The notes below the pieces were generated by a model. The model was not told where the DNA came from, searched no databases, and saw only the letters and a list, made by a program, of their open reading frames with translations. The translations under genes and the position numbers were made by a program. Shown here piece by piece: positions 28,020 through 36,461 of a stretch of DNA of 64,000 nt; position 1 is the first letter of the stretch; each line of letters starts with the position of its first letter. The DNA comes from Brevundimonas viscosa (GTDB lineage: Bacteria > Pseudomonadota > Alphaproteobacteria > Caulobacterales > Caulobacteraceae): contig NZ_FOZV01000002.1 in NCBI RefSeq assembly GCF_900116065.1, forward strand, positions 349,931-413,930. Direction: 5' to 3'.

Positions 28020-29198
28020 ATGACCGCACGATCCGACCGGACCCGCCTGATCGCCGGCGCCACCCGCCGGGGCGCCGGCCGGCGCCCGGTCTCCCCGCCG
28101 GTCGAGCGCGCCTCGACCCTCCTTAACGACGACCCCGCCGCCATGCGTGACGAGACCGCCGGCCCGGTCTACGGCATCGAGGACCTGACCGCCGCCCGGG
28201 AGCTGCGCGCCGCCGTGGCCGGGCTCGAGGGCGCCGTCGACGCCTGGCTGGTTCCGTCCGGGCTCGCCGCAGTGACGGTCCCGCTGCTGGCCCTGCTGCG
28301 GCCCGGCGACGAGGTCCTCGCCACCGACGCCCTCTACGGCCCCAGTCGCCGTTTCCTGAACCGCTGGCTCGCGCCGCGCGGCGTGTCGACGCGTTTCCAC
28401 CGGGCCGAGGCGTCGATCGACGGGATTCTCGCCGCCGTGACGGACCGCACCCGGGTCCTGCTGATCGAATCGCCCGCCTCCCTGACCTTCGAACTGGCCG
28501 ACGTCCCGGCCCTGGCCGCCGCCTGCCGCGCCCGCGGCGTGATGACGGTGATGGACAACACCTGGGCCGCCGGTCTCGCCTTCCGTCCGCTGGCCCATGG
28601 CGTCGACGTCAGCGTCCAGGCCCTGACCAAATACGCCGGCGGCCACTCCGACCTGCTGATGGGCTCCATCGCCGTCGCCGACGCCGCCGCCGGGCGGCAG
28701 ATCGCCGGCACGATCGAGGACCTCGGCTGGCGGGTCTCGCCCGACGACGCCTGGCTGGCCCTGCGCGGCCTGCGCACCCTGCCGCTGCGCTACGCCGAAC
28801 AGGCGCGCTCGGCCCTGCAGGTCGCCGGGTGGCTGCGCGGCCGGCCGGAGGTGGCCGAGGTTCTCTACCCCGCCCTGCCCGGCGCGCCCGCCCACGCGCT
28901 GTGGCGTCGCGACTACGGGGGCGCCGCATCGCTGTTCGGGGTGGTCATGAAGGGCGGCGATGAGGCCGCCGCCCACGCCCTGATGTCGGCCCTCGAGCTC
29001 TTCGGCTTGGGCTACTCCTGGGGCGGCTTCGAGAGCCTGATCACCCACGAGACCGGCCAGCTGGCCCTCCGCGAGCGGCCGCCCCGGCTGGCCGGCGAAC
29101 TGCTCCGCCTCCACGTCGGCCTTGAGGATCCCGCCGACCTGATCGCCGACCTGGAGGTAGGCCTCGCAGCCTGGAACGCCGCCCTCAGTCCAGGGTGA
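28020..29198 (+). CDS. metC: Cystathionine beta-lyase, PLP-dependent
   Basis: Cleaves cystathionine to homocysteine, pyruvate and ammonia in methionine synthesis. About 392 residues, typical of the Cys/Met-metabolism PLP family. The N-terminal half has PVSPPVERASTLL and YGIEDLTAARELRAAV, LIESPASLTFEL for the cofactor Asp region (VMDNTWAAG), and the PLP lysine in SVQALTKYAGGHSD. The C-terminal SWGGFESL motif is specific to cystathionine beta-lyases. I chose the ATG at 28020; the in-frame sequence upstream is not conserved. Its 3' end overlaps the convergent xthA gene by 14 bases. Confidence 0.93.
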   Translation: MTARSDRTRLIAGATRRGAGRRPVSPPVERASTLLNDDPAAMRDETAGPVYGIEDLTAARELRAAVAGLEGAVDAWLVPSGLAAVTVPLLALLRPGDEVLATDALYGPSRRFLNRWLAPRGVSTRFHRAEASIDGILAAVTDRTRVLLIESPASLTFELADVPALAAACRARGVMTVMDNTWAAGLAFRPLAHGVDVSVQALTKYAGGHSDLLMGSIAVADAAAGRQIAGTIEDLGWRVSPDDAWLALRGLRTLPLRYAEQARSALQVAGWLRGRPEVAEVLYPALPGAPAHALWRRDYGGAASLFGVVMKGGDEAAAHALMSALELFGLGYSWGGFESLITHETGQLALRERPPRLAGELLRLHVGLEDPADLIADLEVGLAAWNAALSPG

Positions 29199-29958
29199 TC
29201 CAGACCGGCGCGTGATCGCTCGCCTTCTCCCCGCCGCGCACCTCGCGGTCGACCCCGGCGTCGGTCAGCCGCGCCGCCGCCGCCGGGCTGAGCAGCAGGT
29301 GGTCGATCCTGAGGCCGGCGTCGCGCTCCCACGCCTGACGGAAATACTGCCAGAAGGTCCACGGCGGCGGGTCGTGCGGGAAGCGCTCGCGGATCCCGTC
29401 CGTCCAGCCCTGCTCCAGCAGTTCCGCGAACGCCGCCCGACCCTCCGGCTGCAGCAGGGCGTCCCTCTTCCATGAGCGGCTGTTGTAGATGTCCGCCTCC
29501 GTCGGCACGACGTTGTAATCGCCGGCCAGCACCACCGGCGCCCCGGTCGCCAGCAGCGTCGCCGCATGGGCGTTCAGGCGCGCCATCCACGCCAGTTTGT
29601 AGTCGAACTTCGGCCCCGGCTGCGGATTGCCGTTGGGCAGGTACAGGCAGCCGACCAGCACGCCGCCGACCGCCGCCTCGATGTAGCGACTCTGCGCATC
29701 GGCCGGATCGCCCGGAAGCTCGCGCCGGGTCAGGACCGGTTCGCCGATCCGTGACAGGATGGCCACGCCGTTCCAGCGATGCTCGCCCTTCCAGACGGCG
29801 TCGTAGCCGACCTCGCGCAGCGCCTTCGCCGGGAACTGGATGTCCGTGGCCTTCAGCTCCTGCAGGCAGACCACATCTGGCTGGGTGGTTTTCAGCCACG
29901 CCAGCAGGTTGGCCAGCCGCGTGTTGATCCCGTTGATGTTGAAGGTGGCGAGCTTCAC
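29185..29958 (-). CDS. xthA: Exodeoxyribonuclease III
   Basis: A 257-residue base-excision-repair AP endonuclease and 3'-5' exonuclease. Conserved active-site blocks are present: NINGINTR (Asn near residue 9), CLQELKATD (metal-binding Glu), GDYNVVPTEAD (Asp/Asn pair), and the terminal SDHAPV with the catalytic His. WTFWQYFRQAWERDAGLRIDHLLLS is the characteristic loop before it, cited only by its opening and closing motifs. The start ATG begins the expected MKLATFNINGI. It is convergent with metC. Confidence 0.96.
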   Translation of the reverse strand: MKLATFNINGINTRLANLLAWLKTTQPDVVCLQELKATDIQFPAKALREVGYDAVWKGEHRWNGVAILSRIGEPVLTRRELPGDPADAQSRYIEAAVGGVLVGCLYLPNGNPQPGPKFDYKLAWMARLNAHAATLLATGAPVVLAGDYNVVPTEADIYNSRSWKRDALLQPEGRAAFAELLEQGWTDGIRERFPHDPPPWTFWQYFRQAWERDAGLRIDHLLLSPAAAARLTDAGVDREVRGGEKASDHAPVWITLD

Positions 29959-30054
29959 CCCCGCTCAACGGCGCCGCCGCGGCGTCGGTTTCCGTCAGTT
30001 CGCCCCTGCGGTTCAAATGCTAGGCTGCCCCGACTCCCCAGCCGCCGAGGGCGC

Positions 30055-31134
30055 ATGACCGAGCCGCACCCGATCTATTCGGACCCCACCGGGCCCGACC
30101 TGATGCCGCCGCGCCCGCCCGACCTCGTCCTCGGGGCCCTCAGCCTGTGGATCGAGGGTCCGCAGGGGTCGGCGGGTTGGCTCGATACCGTTGTCTACGT
30201 CGGCGACCACTTCGAGACCCTGATGCATACGCGCGGGCCGCTAATCCAGAGGTCCGCCCTCGCGGCCTTCGCCGAGGACCTGCGCGAGCTGGCGGCCAAG
30301 GAGGCCGGCGAGGTGTTCCTGCCTTCCGACGGCGGCTCGCTCGGGCTCCGCCTCACGCGCTACGAGGGCGTGATGGGCGGCGCCTATTGCGAGGTCGCCT
30401 ATCGCTTCTATTCGGCCGACCTCCGACTGAGCGTTCGCTGCCAGCGGACCGAGCTCGGGCCGGCTGCGGACGGGCTGCAGATCGCGCTCGACCGGCTGGC
30501 CCGCCGGCGCGCTGCGCAATGGCTGCCGGCCCTGCTCGGCGGCCCGCCCCAGGTGCGCGAACGGCTGGCGCGGCTGGTCGGCCCGATCGGAAGCAAGCCG
30601 GCCCCCGACCGCCCCACGCGGCCGCCGCCGGCCCCAGCGCCCGAGCCGCCGCAGGGCCCGGCGCCCGAGTTCGAGTTCACCTTCGAGAGCCACGGCTGGC
30701 ACGGTCTGACCGTCCGCCTCGGCGACCAGCTCGGCGAGATGGGCGGTAGCGACATCGGCGACGGCCTCGACGAACTGCTCCGCGCCGCCCTGCAGCTCGC
30801 CGCCGGGGCCCCGCACGCCGAGGTCCTGTTCAACGCCGAGCCGGGCCTGACCCGCCTCCGCTTCGAGGCCCTCTACGGCTACGCCGGCCATCCTCCGCAT
30901 CGGCCTTGCCGCATCCGCATGACCGACGAAAGCGGCTTCAGCGCCTCCGCCGAGGGGGTCGAGTTCGAGGCCGTCTGCGGATCGACCCTCTACGTGGCCC
31001 GCGCCCTCTACCGCATGGCCCTGCCCCACTTCACCGACAACGACCGCGCCGACCGCCTGACCTTCGCCGCCCTTGAGGGCGCGCTGGCGGGGATCGAAGC
31101 GGCGCGGGAGGCGGATTCGGCGCACGCGCCATAG
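30055..31134 (+). CDS. Uncharacterised two-domain protein, WapI-like
   Basis: A 359-residue soluble protein with no signal peptide or membrane helix. It has two similar-looking modules of about 110 residues separated by a Pro-rich linker (about residues 178-202). Module 1 (about 25-140) has LWIEGPQGSAGWLDTVVYV and later LRLTRYEGVMGGAYCEVAYRF, a pattern I associate with WapI-type immunity proteins. Module 2 (about 203-330) has FESHGWHGLTVRLGDQ and a short SMALL-residue helix. The match is weak and no toxin gene is adjacent, so an immunity role is not claimed. Divergent from xthA; the tRNA-Arg follows on the other strand. Confidence 0.6.
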   Translation: MTEPHPIYSDPTGPDLMPPRPPDLVLGALSLWIEGPQGSAGWLDTVVYVGDHFETLMHTRGPLIQRSALAAFAEDLRELAAKEAGEVFLPSDGGSLGLRLTRYEGVMGGAYCEVAYRFYSADLRLSVRCQRTELGPAADGLQIALDRLARRRAAQWLPALLGGPPQVRERLARLVGPIGSKPAPDRPTRPPPAPAPEPPQGPAPEFEFTFESHGWHGLTVRLGDQLGEMGGSDIGDGLDELLRAALQLAAGAPHAEVLFNAEPGLTRLRFEALYGYAGHPPHRPCRIRMTDESGFSASAEGVEFEAVCGSTLYVARALYRMALPHFTDNDRADRLTFAALEGALAGIEAAREADSAHAP

Positions 31135-31158
31135 CCGGCCCGCGTCCTCCTGCCCCCT

Positions 31159-31235
31159 TGGCGCGCCCTGCAGGATTCGAACCTGCGACCGTCCGCTTAG
31201 AAGGCGGGTGCTCTATCCAGCTGAGCTAAGGGCGC
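31159..31235 (-). tRNA. tRNA-Arg (anticodon TCT)
   Basis: Reads as a complete cloverleaf on the minus strand: acceptor GCGCCCT/AGGGCGC, D arm GCTC/GAGC, anticodon loop CTTCTAA with anticodon TCT, T arm GCAGG-TTCGAAT-CCTGC, discriminator G and an encoded CCA. The five-pair anticodon stem ends with a C27-A43 mismatch (CCCGC against GCGGA), a small oddity. It reads AGA codons, which are rare in a genome this GC-rich. Confidence 0.96.
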
Positions 31236-31291
31236 CCGGAGGCCATCGCTTGCGCCTCAAGTAGCGCGAAGCGCGGTAGGCGCACCAGAAT

Positions 31292-31597
31292 TCAATGCGT
31301 CCACGGGACCTTGCGGAAGGGGGCGAAGTTATCGGCGTAGGCCTTGAGGATCACCGGCGGCTCCTGCGGCTCGTGCAGGCGGAACGGGATGCCGTAGCGC
31401 TCGGCGTAGGCGATCGCCTCCTCCTTCGAATCGAAGGTCAGCCGCACCTGGCCGTTCATGTCCGACGACGAGGTCCAGCCCATCAGCGGGTCGATGGTCC
31501 GCGCCGAGGCCGGCTCGAACTCCAGCCGCCAGTCCCTGGACTTGGCCTTGCCGGACTGCATGGCGGTCTTGGCGGGGCGGTAGATGCGGGCGAGCAT
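31292..31597 (-). CDS. Complex I accessory subunit, NDUFS4-like
   Basis: A 101-residue protein of the ETC complex I conserved-region (NDUFS4/18 kDa) family, one of the few supernumerary NADH dehydrogenase subunits shared by mitochondria and alphaproteobacteria. Typical segments are ARIYRPAKTAMQSGKAK, WRLEFEPASARTIDPLMGW, SDMNGQVRLTFDSKEEAI and the C-terminal YADNFAPFRKVPWTH. I chose the ATG at 31597, with AGAGG eight bases upstream. The nuo operon itself is not in the window. Confidence 0.93.
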   Translation of the reverse strand: MLARIYRPAKTAMQSGKAKSRDWRLEFEPASARTIDPLMGWTSSSDMNGQVRLTFDSKEEAIAYAERYGIPFRLHEPQEPPVILKAYADNFAPFRKVPWTH

Positions 31598-31659
31598 GGA
31601 TGAACCTCTTCGTCCGGCCGCAGCCGGTGGTCCGGCTCTAGGACGCCCGGCCGCGCCGA

Positions 31660-32175
31660 TCAAGCCGGCTCCGCCTCCGCGGCCGGTTCCAGAAAGCCCA
31701 GCCGGCGCAGTTCCGCGATCGACCCCGCGGCGCTGGTGTGGGTGATAAACACCCCGCCTTCCTGCTCCCAGAGGTGGCGGAACTTCACCGTGTCGTCGAC
31801 CAGGGCGTCGCCGGGATGGCAGTGCTCGCGCTTCAGCGCCGCGCGGGTGGTGATCACCTCGACGCCCGGGAAATGCCGCCCCGCCCAGCGCCGCTTCTGC
31901 GCCTCGGCCCAGCCGCCGCGGGGCAGCCCGGTCAGGATCACCGGCTCCCGATGCCGCACGGCCGCATACAGATCCATGGCATCCGGCAACAGCTCAAGCC
32001 GGCCGAAGAAATCCTCGGCCGACCCGAGCCGCGCCCAGAAGGCGCGAAGGCCGAAGCGCGCCTCGAAGGCCCTCGGCGGCATGCCGAGGACCTCCGCAGC
32101 CCCGCGCTCGAAGTCCGCGAGCACGCCGTCGCAGTCCAGATAGATGCGCGGCCGCGGTCGCGGCGACTTCGACAC
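31660..32175 (-). CDS. HAD-superfamily 5'(3')-nucleotidase-like hydrolase
   Basis: A 171-residue HAD-family phosphatase resembling the deoxyribonucleotidase (NT5C) group. Motif I is YLDCDGVLADF (nucleophile Asp near residue 14, acid/base Asp near 16), motif II is VILTGLPRG, and motif III/IV are KREHC and LVDDTVKFRHLW. No cap beyond a small helical insert (residues about 20-70) is visible. The substrate is unknown; nucleotide monophosphates are only a family inference. It starts 17 bases downstream of the PRC-barrel-like gene and ends 62 bases before the NDUFS4-like gene, all on the minus strand. Confidence 0.82.
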   Translation of the reverse strand: MSKSPRPRPRIYLDCDGVLADFERGAAEVLGMPPRAFEARFGLRAFWARLGSAEDFFGRLELLPDAMDLYAAVRHREPVILTGLPRGGWAEAQKRRWAGRHFPGVEVITTRAALKREHCHPGDALVDDTVKFRHLWEQEGGVFITHTSAAGSIAELRRLGFLEPAAEAEPA

Positions 32176-32192
32176 GGCCCCGGCCGCCGCGA

Positions 32193-32762
32193 TCAGCGCC
32201 GGTCGTCGGCGTCGCTGCGCCGCGCGCCGTTGTTCCGGTCCGAGTGTTGACGGAACTGGCCTTCGCTCCAGGTCGTGACCACCGCCTCGCCGTCCAGGGA
32301 GACGGCGCCGGCGGGCACCATGCGCACGGTCCCGTCGGCCGAACGGACGAGGAAATGCACCGTGCGGCCGGCCTCGTTGCGCGTCACTTCGACGATCTCG
32401 CCCAGATTCGCCCCGTCCGAGCTGCGAACGGTGACGCCGGTTTGCAGGGCGGCGTCGACAGCGGCGCCGTCACGGTCGGCGCGCAGGCCGGCGCGGGCGT
32501 TGGTGTCAGCGCGCGCGTCGACATCCGGCGCCGCGTCCCGCGCCATCCGCCGGCTGTTCGAGACGGTGTCGCGGGTCCGGTCCCGGGCGCCGCGAAGGGT
32601 GTCGCCGAGGTGGCCGGCCGCCGGGCCGACGGCCGGACGGTCGATGCGGCCGGAGACGCCGCCGGTCACCTGGCCGCCGAGGCCGCCGGCGATCTGGGCC
32701 GCCGCCGGCCCGGCCGCGATCAGCGCGGCCGCGGCGGCGGTGCAGGTCAGAAATCTGGTCAT
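32193..32762 (-). CDS. Secreted protein with C-terminal PRC-barrel-like domain
   Basis: A 189-residue exported protein. The signal peptide has core FLTCTAAAAALIAAG, with cleavage after AAA near residue 22. Residues 25-50 are Gly-rich, residues 55-105 are Arg/Asp/Ala-rich and probably flexible, and residues 108-170 (TVRSSDGANLGEIVEVTRN and following) resemble a PRC-barrel. The start ATG at 32762 has AAGGA nine bases upstream. It is divergent, across 136 bases, from an Arg/Glu-rich exported protein. Function unknown; both may be envelope or stress proteins, which is inference from composition and signal peptide alone. Confidence 0.7.
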   Translation of the reverse strand: MTRFLTCTAAAAALIAAGPAAAQIAGGLGGQVTGGVSGRIDRPAVGPAAGHLGDTLRGARDRTRDTVSNSRRMARDAAPDVDARADTNARAGLRADRDGAAVDAALQTGVTVRSSDGANLGEIVEVTRNEAGRTVHFLVRSADGTVRMVPAGAVSLDGEAVVTTWSEGQFRQHSDRNNGARRSDADDRR

Positions 32763-32898
32763 GGAAAGCGTCCTTGTTACAGCCCCCTGCCGGGAGCTGA
32801 AACGGTCGCGGCGCGCCGCTGTTCCCACTCCGTGCGGGTGCCGGCGCCGGAACCGTCGCTCGGCGGTCCACGTTCCGATGCCCACGATGGAGGCCGCC

Positions 32899-33915
32899 AT
32901 GAAGCACCTTGCAACCCTCAGCATCACCCTCGGCGCCACGCTCGCCCTTGGGCTCGCCGCGCCAGCGGCGGACGCCCAGAACCCCGGACGTGGCGGCGAG
33001 AACGGCCGCGGGCCGGAGCGGGCGGCCGGGCGTCAGGACAACGACAACGGCAACCGGGGCGGCGACCGTGGTCGCGGTCCCGAACGCAACGCGGAGCGGC
33101 AGATGGAGCGCCGGGTCGAACGCGAGGCCGAGCGCGTCCGGAACGTCCGCCAGAACGAGGCCCGCGACCTCGAACGCCGTCTGGACCGCGCGCGCGAGGT
33201 CCGGCGCGACGAGGCCCGGAACGTGGAGCGGCGGCTCGAACGCGACCTGGACGCGGTGCGCGACCGGGGCCGCGACGAAGCACAGCGGCTCGATCGTCGG
33301 CCCGAGCGGGACGACGACCGGCTCTTTCCGATCGTCCGCGATCTCGACCGTGGCCTCATCGCCGGCTGCCCGCCCGGGCTGGCGAAGCGGAACAATGGCT
33401 GCCTGCCGCCGGGACAGGAGCGCAAGATCGCCAGGGCCAGCTCCTACTGGCTGTGGGACCGGGGCGACGACTACCGCTATCGCTTCGACGAAGGGTACAT
33501 GTACCGCCTGAACCCGCGCGGCGACCTCCTGGGCTGGCTTCCAGCGCTCGGCGGCGCGCTGGCGGTGGGACAGCCCTGGCCGAGCCAGTACACGGACTGG
33601 CGTCCGGCGCCGGACTACTACACCCGGTACTATGGTCTGGAGGACCGGTACCAGTACCGCTACGCCGACGGCGCGCTCTACGGCGTGGACCCCACGACCC
33701 AAGCCATCGGCCAGGTCGCCGCCCTGCTGACCGGTCAGCCGTGGACTGTCGGCCAGCCCATGCCGGCCGGGTACGACATCTACAACGTGCCCTACCAGTA
33801 CCGGTCGCGCTACGCCGACACGCCTGACAGCCTGTACCGTTACAGCGACGGCTACGTGTACCAGGTCGACCCCACCACGCAGCTGGTGATGGCTGCGATC
33901 CAGTTGCTCGCCTGA
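32899..33915 (+). CDS. Exported Arg/Glu-rich protein with tandem Tyr-rich repeats
   Basis: A 338-residue protein with a signal peptide (core LATLSITLGATLALGLAAP, cleavage near residue 26). Residues 28-140 are a dense Arg/Glu/Asp-rich helix-forming stretch with many ER and DR pairs. Residues 185-338 contain about two and a half tandem copies of a roughly 60-residue unit, each opening with a Y-R-Y-x-D/E-G-x-x-Y-x-(V/L)-(D/N)-P block and continuing through a GQPxP-Y segment. The start has GGAGG seven bases upstream. I do not recognise a named family. The FAS1 lipoprotein gene follows after 20 bases. Confidence 0.75.
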   Translation: MKHLATLSITLGATLALGLAAPAADAQNPGRGGENGRGPERAAGRQDNDNGNRGGDRGRGPERNAERQMERRVEREAERVRNVRQNEARDLERRLDRAREVRRDEARNVERRLERDLDAVRDRGRDEAQRLDRRPERDDDRLFPIVRDLDRGLIAGCPPGLAKRNNGCLPPGQERKIARASSYWLWDRGDDYRYRFDEGYMYRLNPRGDLLGWLPALGGALAVGQPWPSQYTDWRPAPDYYTRYYGLEDRYQYRYADGALYGVDPTTQAIGQVAALLTGQPWTVGQPMPAGYDIYNVPYQYRSRYADTPDSLYRYSDGYVYQVDPTTQLVMAAIQLLA

Positions 33916-33935
33916 TCCATCCCAGGAGATCCCGG

Positions 33936-34493
33936 ATGCGCCCCACCCGTACCGCCGCGCTCGCGGCCCTGTCCGTCCTCGTCCTCGCCGGCTGCGGGGC
34001 CAAGGAAGCCGATGACGCGTCGTCCGCAGCGGCGATCGACACCGACCGGACCCTTGCCGCGGCGCTGGACGGCGACGACGGCCACGACGTGCTCGGCGAC
34101 ATCGCCGACAACGCCGGCCTGGCCGATGTCTTCGCCGGCGTCGGCCCCTACACGGTGTTCGCGCCGGCGGACGCGGCCTTCCAGGTCGAGGGCGCGACGG
34201 ACTTCACGGCCGACGACCACCGCACCGAGGGCGCCGCCCTGGTGCGGGCCCACGTGGTCCCGGGGGCGCTGACGCGGCAGGATATCATGGCCGCCATCGA
34301 CCGTTCCGGCGGCGACGGCGTCGCCATGCGCACCATGGCCGACGGGCTGCTCACCTTCACCCGCGAGGGCGACGCCATCGTGGTCGTGGCCGGCGACGGC
34401 GCCCGCGGCCGCCTCGCCGGCGAGGAGGCGGTGGTCCGCAACGGCGTGCTCCAGCCCGTCGACGCCCTGCTGGTGAGGCCGGCGGCGGGCTGA
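33936..34493 (+). CDS. Fasciclin (FAS1) domain lipoprotein
   Basis: A 185-residue lipoprotein: signal peptide with lipobox VLAGC (Cys near residue 20), then one FAS1 domain. FAS1 signatures are visible as YTVFAPADAAF (H1-like block, near residues 71-82) and a C-terminal NGVLQPVDALL (H2-like block). FAS1 domains mediate adhesion or matrix contact; no ligand can be named. The ATG is preceded by AGGAGATCCCGG. It likely shares a transcript with the repeat-containing protein upstream. Confidence 0.85.
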   Translation: MRPTRTAALAALSVLVLAGCGAKEADDASSAAAIDTDRTLAAALDGDDGHDVLGDIADNAGLADVFAGVGPYTVFAPADAAFQVEGATDFTADDHRTEGAALVRAHVVPGALTRQDIMAAIDRSGGDGVAMRTMADGLLTFTREGDAIVVVAGDGARGRLAGEEAVVRNGVLQPVDALLVRPAAG

Positions 34494-34563
34494 GGCCGGC
34501 TGAAACCCGCGCCTGACTGCGGACGGAGCGAAAGCCCGCTCCCGACCCATCGCAGACGTTTCG

Positions 34564-35118
34564 TCAGAGAGGCTTTGCACTTTTCCTGGCAAGCCAGGCG
34601 TCGTCGAGACGTAGGATGAATACAAGGACCACTCCGAGCCCCGTGAAAACGCTCGCGGGTGGGACTGCGTAAGCAAGATGCATCGCCCACAACTCCGAGA
34701 AAGTGACTGGCTGGTCATTGAGCAATAACCACGAGTTCACTGTGCCAAATGACGCTGCACCGATCGCGATCACCGGAGAGATGCACGCGAGAAAGCAGGC
34801 GGCAGCCATGCTTGTCCGGCGCAATCGGCCTCTGGACACCAGATCGACCAAAACGACGACCAAGACGATAAACGCGACTGCGAGTCCGATCTGACCCGCG
34901 GTGATCACTGATGAGTCAACACCGTGGGAGATGGCGGAGAAAGTAAGACGGCCCTGGTGTTGGCCGCTCACCATAACTGGCTCGTGTCCTGACACGCTTC
35001 GCTCCGCTGCCGCCATCCACCGAAGATCAGCTTCAGGCTTATCACTCTCGCCTGCAACAGCAGTGGCGACCACGCCTATAGAGCCTTCGAGCGTCCGCAC
35101 CCGACCCTTAGCGGGCAT
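34564..35118 (-). CDS. Lower-GC orphan membrane protein
   Basis: A predicted protein of up to 184 residues with three membrane helices in its C-terminal two thirds (around 72-95, 101-124 and 145-168). The N-terminal 48 residues are hydrophilic, and no ribosome-binding site precedes the first ATG, so a start at 34974 (136 residues) is equally likely. I recognise no family. The surrounding DNA is visibly lower in GC than its neighbours (two counted lines were 52 and 60 percent, against 73 percent in the adjacent FAS1 gene). It ends next to nothing on its 3' side and lies on the 3' side of tRNA-Pro, a common landing place for acquired DNA. Confidence 0.5.
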   Translation of the reverse strand: MPAKGRVRTLEGSIGVVATAVAGESDKPEADLRWMAAAERSVSGHEPVMVSGQHQGRLTFSAISHGVDSSVITAGQIGLAVAFIVLVVVLVDLVSRGRLRRTSMAAACFLACISPVIAIGAASFGTVNSWLLLNDQPVTFSELWAMHLAYAVPPASVFTGLGVVLVFILRLDDAWLARKSAKPL

Positions 35119-35217
35119 TCGGAAACGTGCTTAGGTCGGGCATGGCCTTGAGCCGGCCGAACGTCGCGCCCGGAGGACACTCTTCACCTTTCGCATGAAG
35201 AGCCCACCTATAACCCA

Positions 35218-35294
35218 TGGTCGGGGCGGCAGGATTCGAACCTGCGACCCTCTGCTCCCAAAGCAGATGCGCTACCAGGCTGCGCTACGCCCCG
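35218..35294 (-). tRNA. tRNA-Pro (anticodon TGG)
   Basis: Complete cloverleaf on the minus strand: acceptor CGGGGCG/CGCCCCG, D arm GCGC/GCGC, anticodon stem TCTGC/GCAGA with loop TTTGGGA and anticodon TGG, T arm GCAGG-TTCGAAT-CCTGC, discriminator A and encoded CCA. It lies 54 bases after the DUF192 gene on the same strand and may be processed from that transcript. A second proline tRNA (GGG) lies at 49.2 kb. Confidence 0.97.
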
Positions 35295-35348
35295 ATCCAG
35301 GGAGGCGGCCTCATGCCACGCCGGGCCGGCCGCCGCAACGCACGGCGC

Positions 35349-35819
35349 CTATTCCGAGGCGAAGAACGGGTGCCGGACCACGTCGCCCGGCTCGGCGCCG
35401 ATCTCGGCCGCCCGGCCGCCGCGGATCTCCAGCACGCCGCTGGCCGGACCGTTCGAGGGGATCACGGCGTCCGAATTCGGCGTGGCGTTGCGGGCGATCG
35501 AGACGATGCGGCCGCGCGGGTCGATGTAGATGATGTCCAGCGGGCTGGGCGTGTTGCGCATCCAGAAGCCGCGCTCGGCCACGTCGGGGAACTGGAACAG
35601 CATGCCGCGGTCGTCGGCCAGCGGCGGCCGCTCCATCAGGCCCCGGGCCCGTTCGGCGTTGTCGTCGGCGATCTCGACCATGAAGCGGTGTTCGCCCGTG
35701 TCGGTGACCACGGTCAGGGGCTCCAGCGGATTGCCGTTCGCGTCCTGGGGCGCGCCCGCGCAGCCCGCCACCAGCGCCAGTCCGACCACGCCCGCCAGAA
35801 TTCCGCGACGATTCGACAT
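35349..35819 (-). CDS. DUF192 family lipoprotein
   Basis: A 156-residue envelope protein with a lipoprotein signal (VGLALVAGC, Cys near residue 20) and a DUF192 domain. Family hallmarks are [20 protein letters not shown], here seen as its pieces RARGLM and RGMLF, then [15 protein letters not shown] and [10 protein letters not shown], ending in LEIRGG. The function of DUF192 is unknown. The ATG at 35819 has GGAGAGAGC immediately upstream. It follows the cold-shock gene after 29 bases, with tRNA-Pro next; a cold shock-DUF192-tRNA order recurs in alphaproteobacteria, as far as I recall. Confidence 0.9.
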   Translation of the reverse strand: MSNRRGILAGVVGLALVAGCAGAPQDANGNPLEPLTVVTDTGEHRFMVEIADDNAERARGLMERPPLADDRGMLFQFPDVAERGFWMRNTPSPLDIIYIDPRGRIVSIARNATPNSDAVIPSNGPASGVLEIRGGRAAEIGAEPGDVVRHPFFASE

Positions 35820-35848
35820 GCTCTCTCCGCCCTGACTGGGGCGGCCGA

Positions 35849-36400
35849 TCAGCCGCCCGGCCTGATTTCCGCGACCACCAGACCCTTGGGGCCCTCGGCG
35901 AACCGCACCGAAACCGCCTCGCCGGGCAGGAGGTCGTCCAGCCCGCAGCGACGCAGCGTCTCCACGTGCACGAAGATATCGCCCGCCTGCCCGTCGCGCA
36001 CCACGAATCCGTAGCCTTTTGTGCGGTTGAACCATTTCACCACCGCCGGCTCCAGCGGCGCGTCGCCGGCGGCGACGGCGAACACCGCCGGCCGCACGCC
36101 GTCGGGGGCCGCCCGACGCGGCGCCGCCAGGGCGGGGTCGCCTTCGCCCAGTTCGTGGATCGTCACCACCTGCCATCCCTTGGGGCGGCGCACGCAATCG
36201 CAGGATATGGTCGCCCCTTCGGCCGCGGACTCGCGCCCGCTGTCGCGCAGGCTCGAGATGTGCAGCAGCACGTCCTTGAGATCGGTCATGCCGGGGTCGT
36301 CGGGAACGATGAAGCCGTAACCCTTGCCCGGATCGAACCACTTGACCCGCCCGGCGATCCGGATCGCCGTCATGGTCTCCATATCCTCGTAGTCGGACAC
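35849..36400 (-). CDS. Two-domain cold-shock protein
   Basis: A protein of about 183 residues with two cold-shock domains, an alphaproteobacterial arrangement. Domain 1 (about 10-75) has RNP1 KGYGFI and RNP2 DVLLHIS; domain 2 (about 117-183) has RNP1 KGYGFV and RNP2 DIFVHVE. These bind single-stranded RNA or DNA and relieve secondary structure. I chose the GTG at 36400 ([10 protein letters not shown]), with GGGGGAAAG just upstream; an ORF extends 16 codons further but is not conserved in appearance. Two inverted repeats lie in the leader (36462-36515). Confidence 0.9.
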   Translation of the reverse strand: MSDYEDMETMTAIRIAGRVKWFDPGKGYGFIVPDDPGMTDLKDVLLHISSLRDSGRESAAEGATISCDCVRRPKGWQVVTIHELGEGDPALAAPRRAAPDGVRPAVFAVAAGDAPLEPAVVKWFNRTKGYGFVVRDGQAGDIFVHVETLRRCGLDDLLPGEAVSVRFAEGPKGLVVAEIRPGG

Positions 36401-36461
36401 GACTTTCCCCCTGCCCACGCTCGGTGCGGGCCGCGCCTTATTTAACACGGTTCTGCGAACA

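Noticed and set aside
31073..31264. Short ORF reading APCRIRTCDRPLRRRVLYPAELRA across the tRNA-Arg
   Set aside because: Classic antisense translation of a tRNA gene; the cloverleaf explains the sequence. The same applies to the ORFs over tRNA-Pro at 35195-35533 and 48614-49345.
34494..34563. Search for a duplicated tRNA-Pro 3' end (attachment site) on the far side of the lower-GC gene
   Set aside because: No copy of the tRNA end was found by reading the sequence, so an integrated element is not called.
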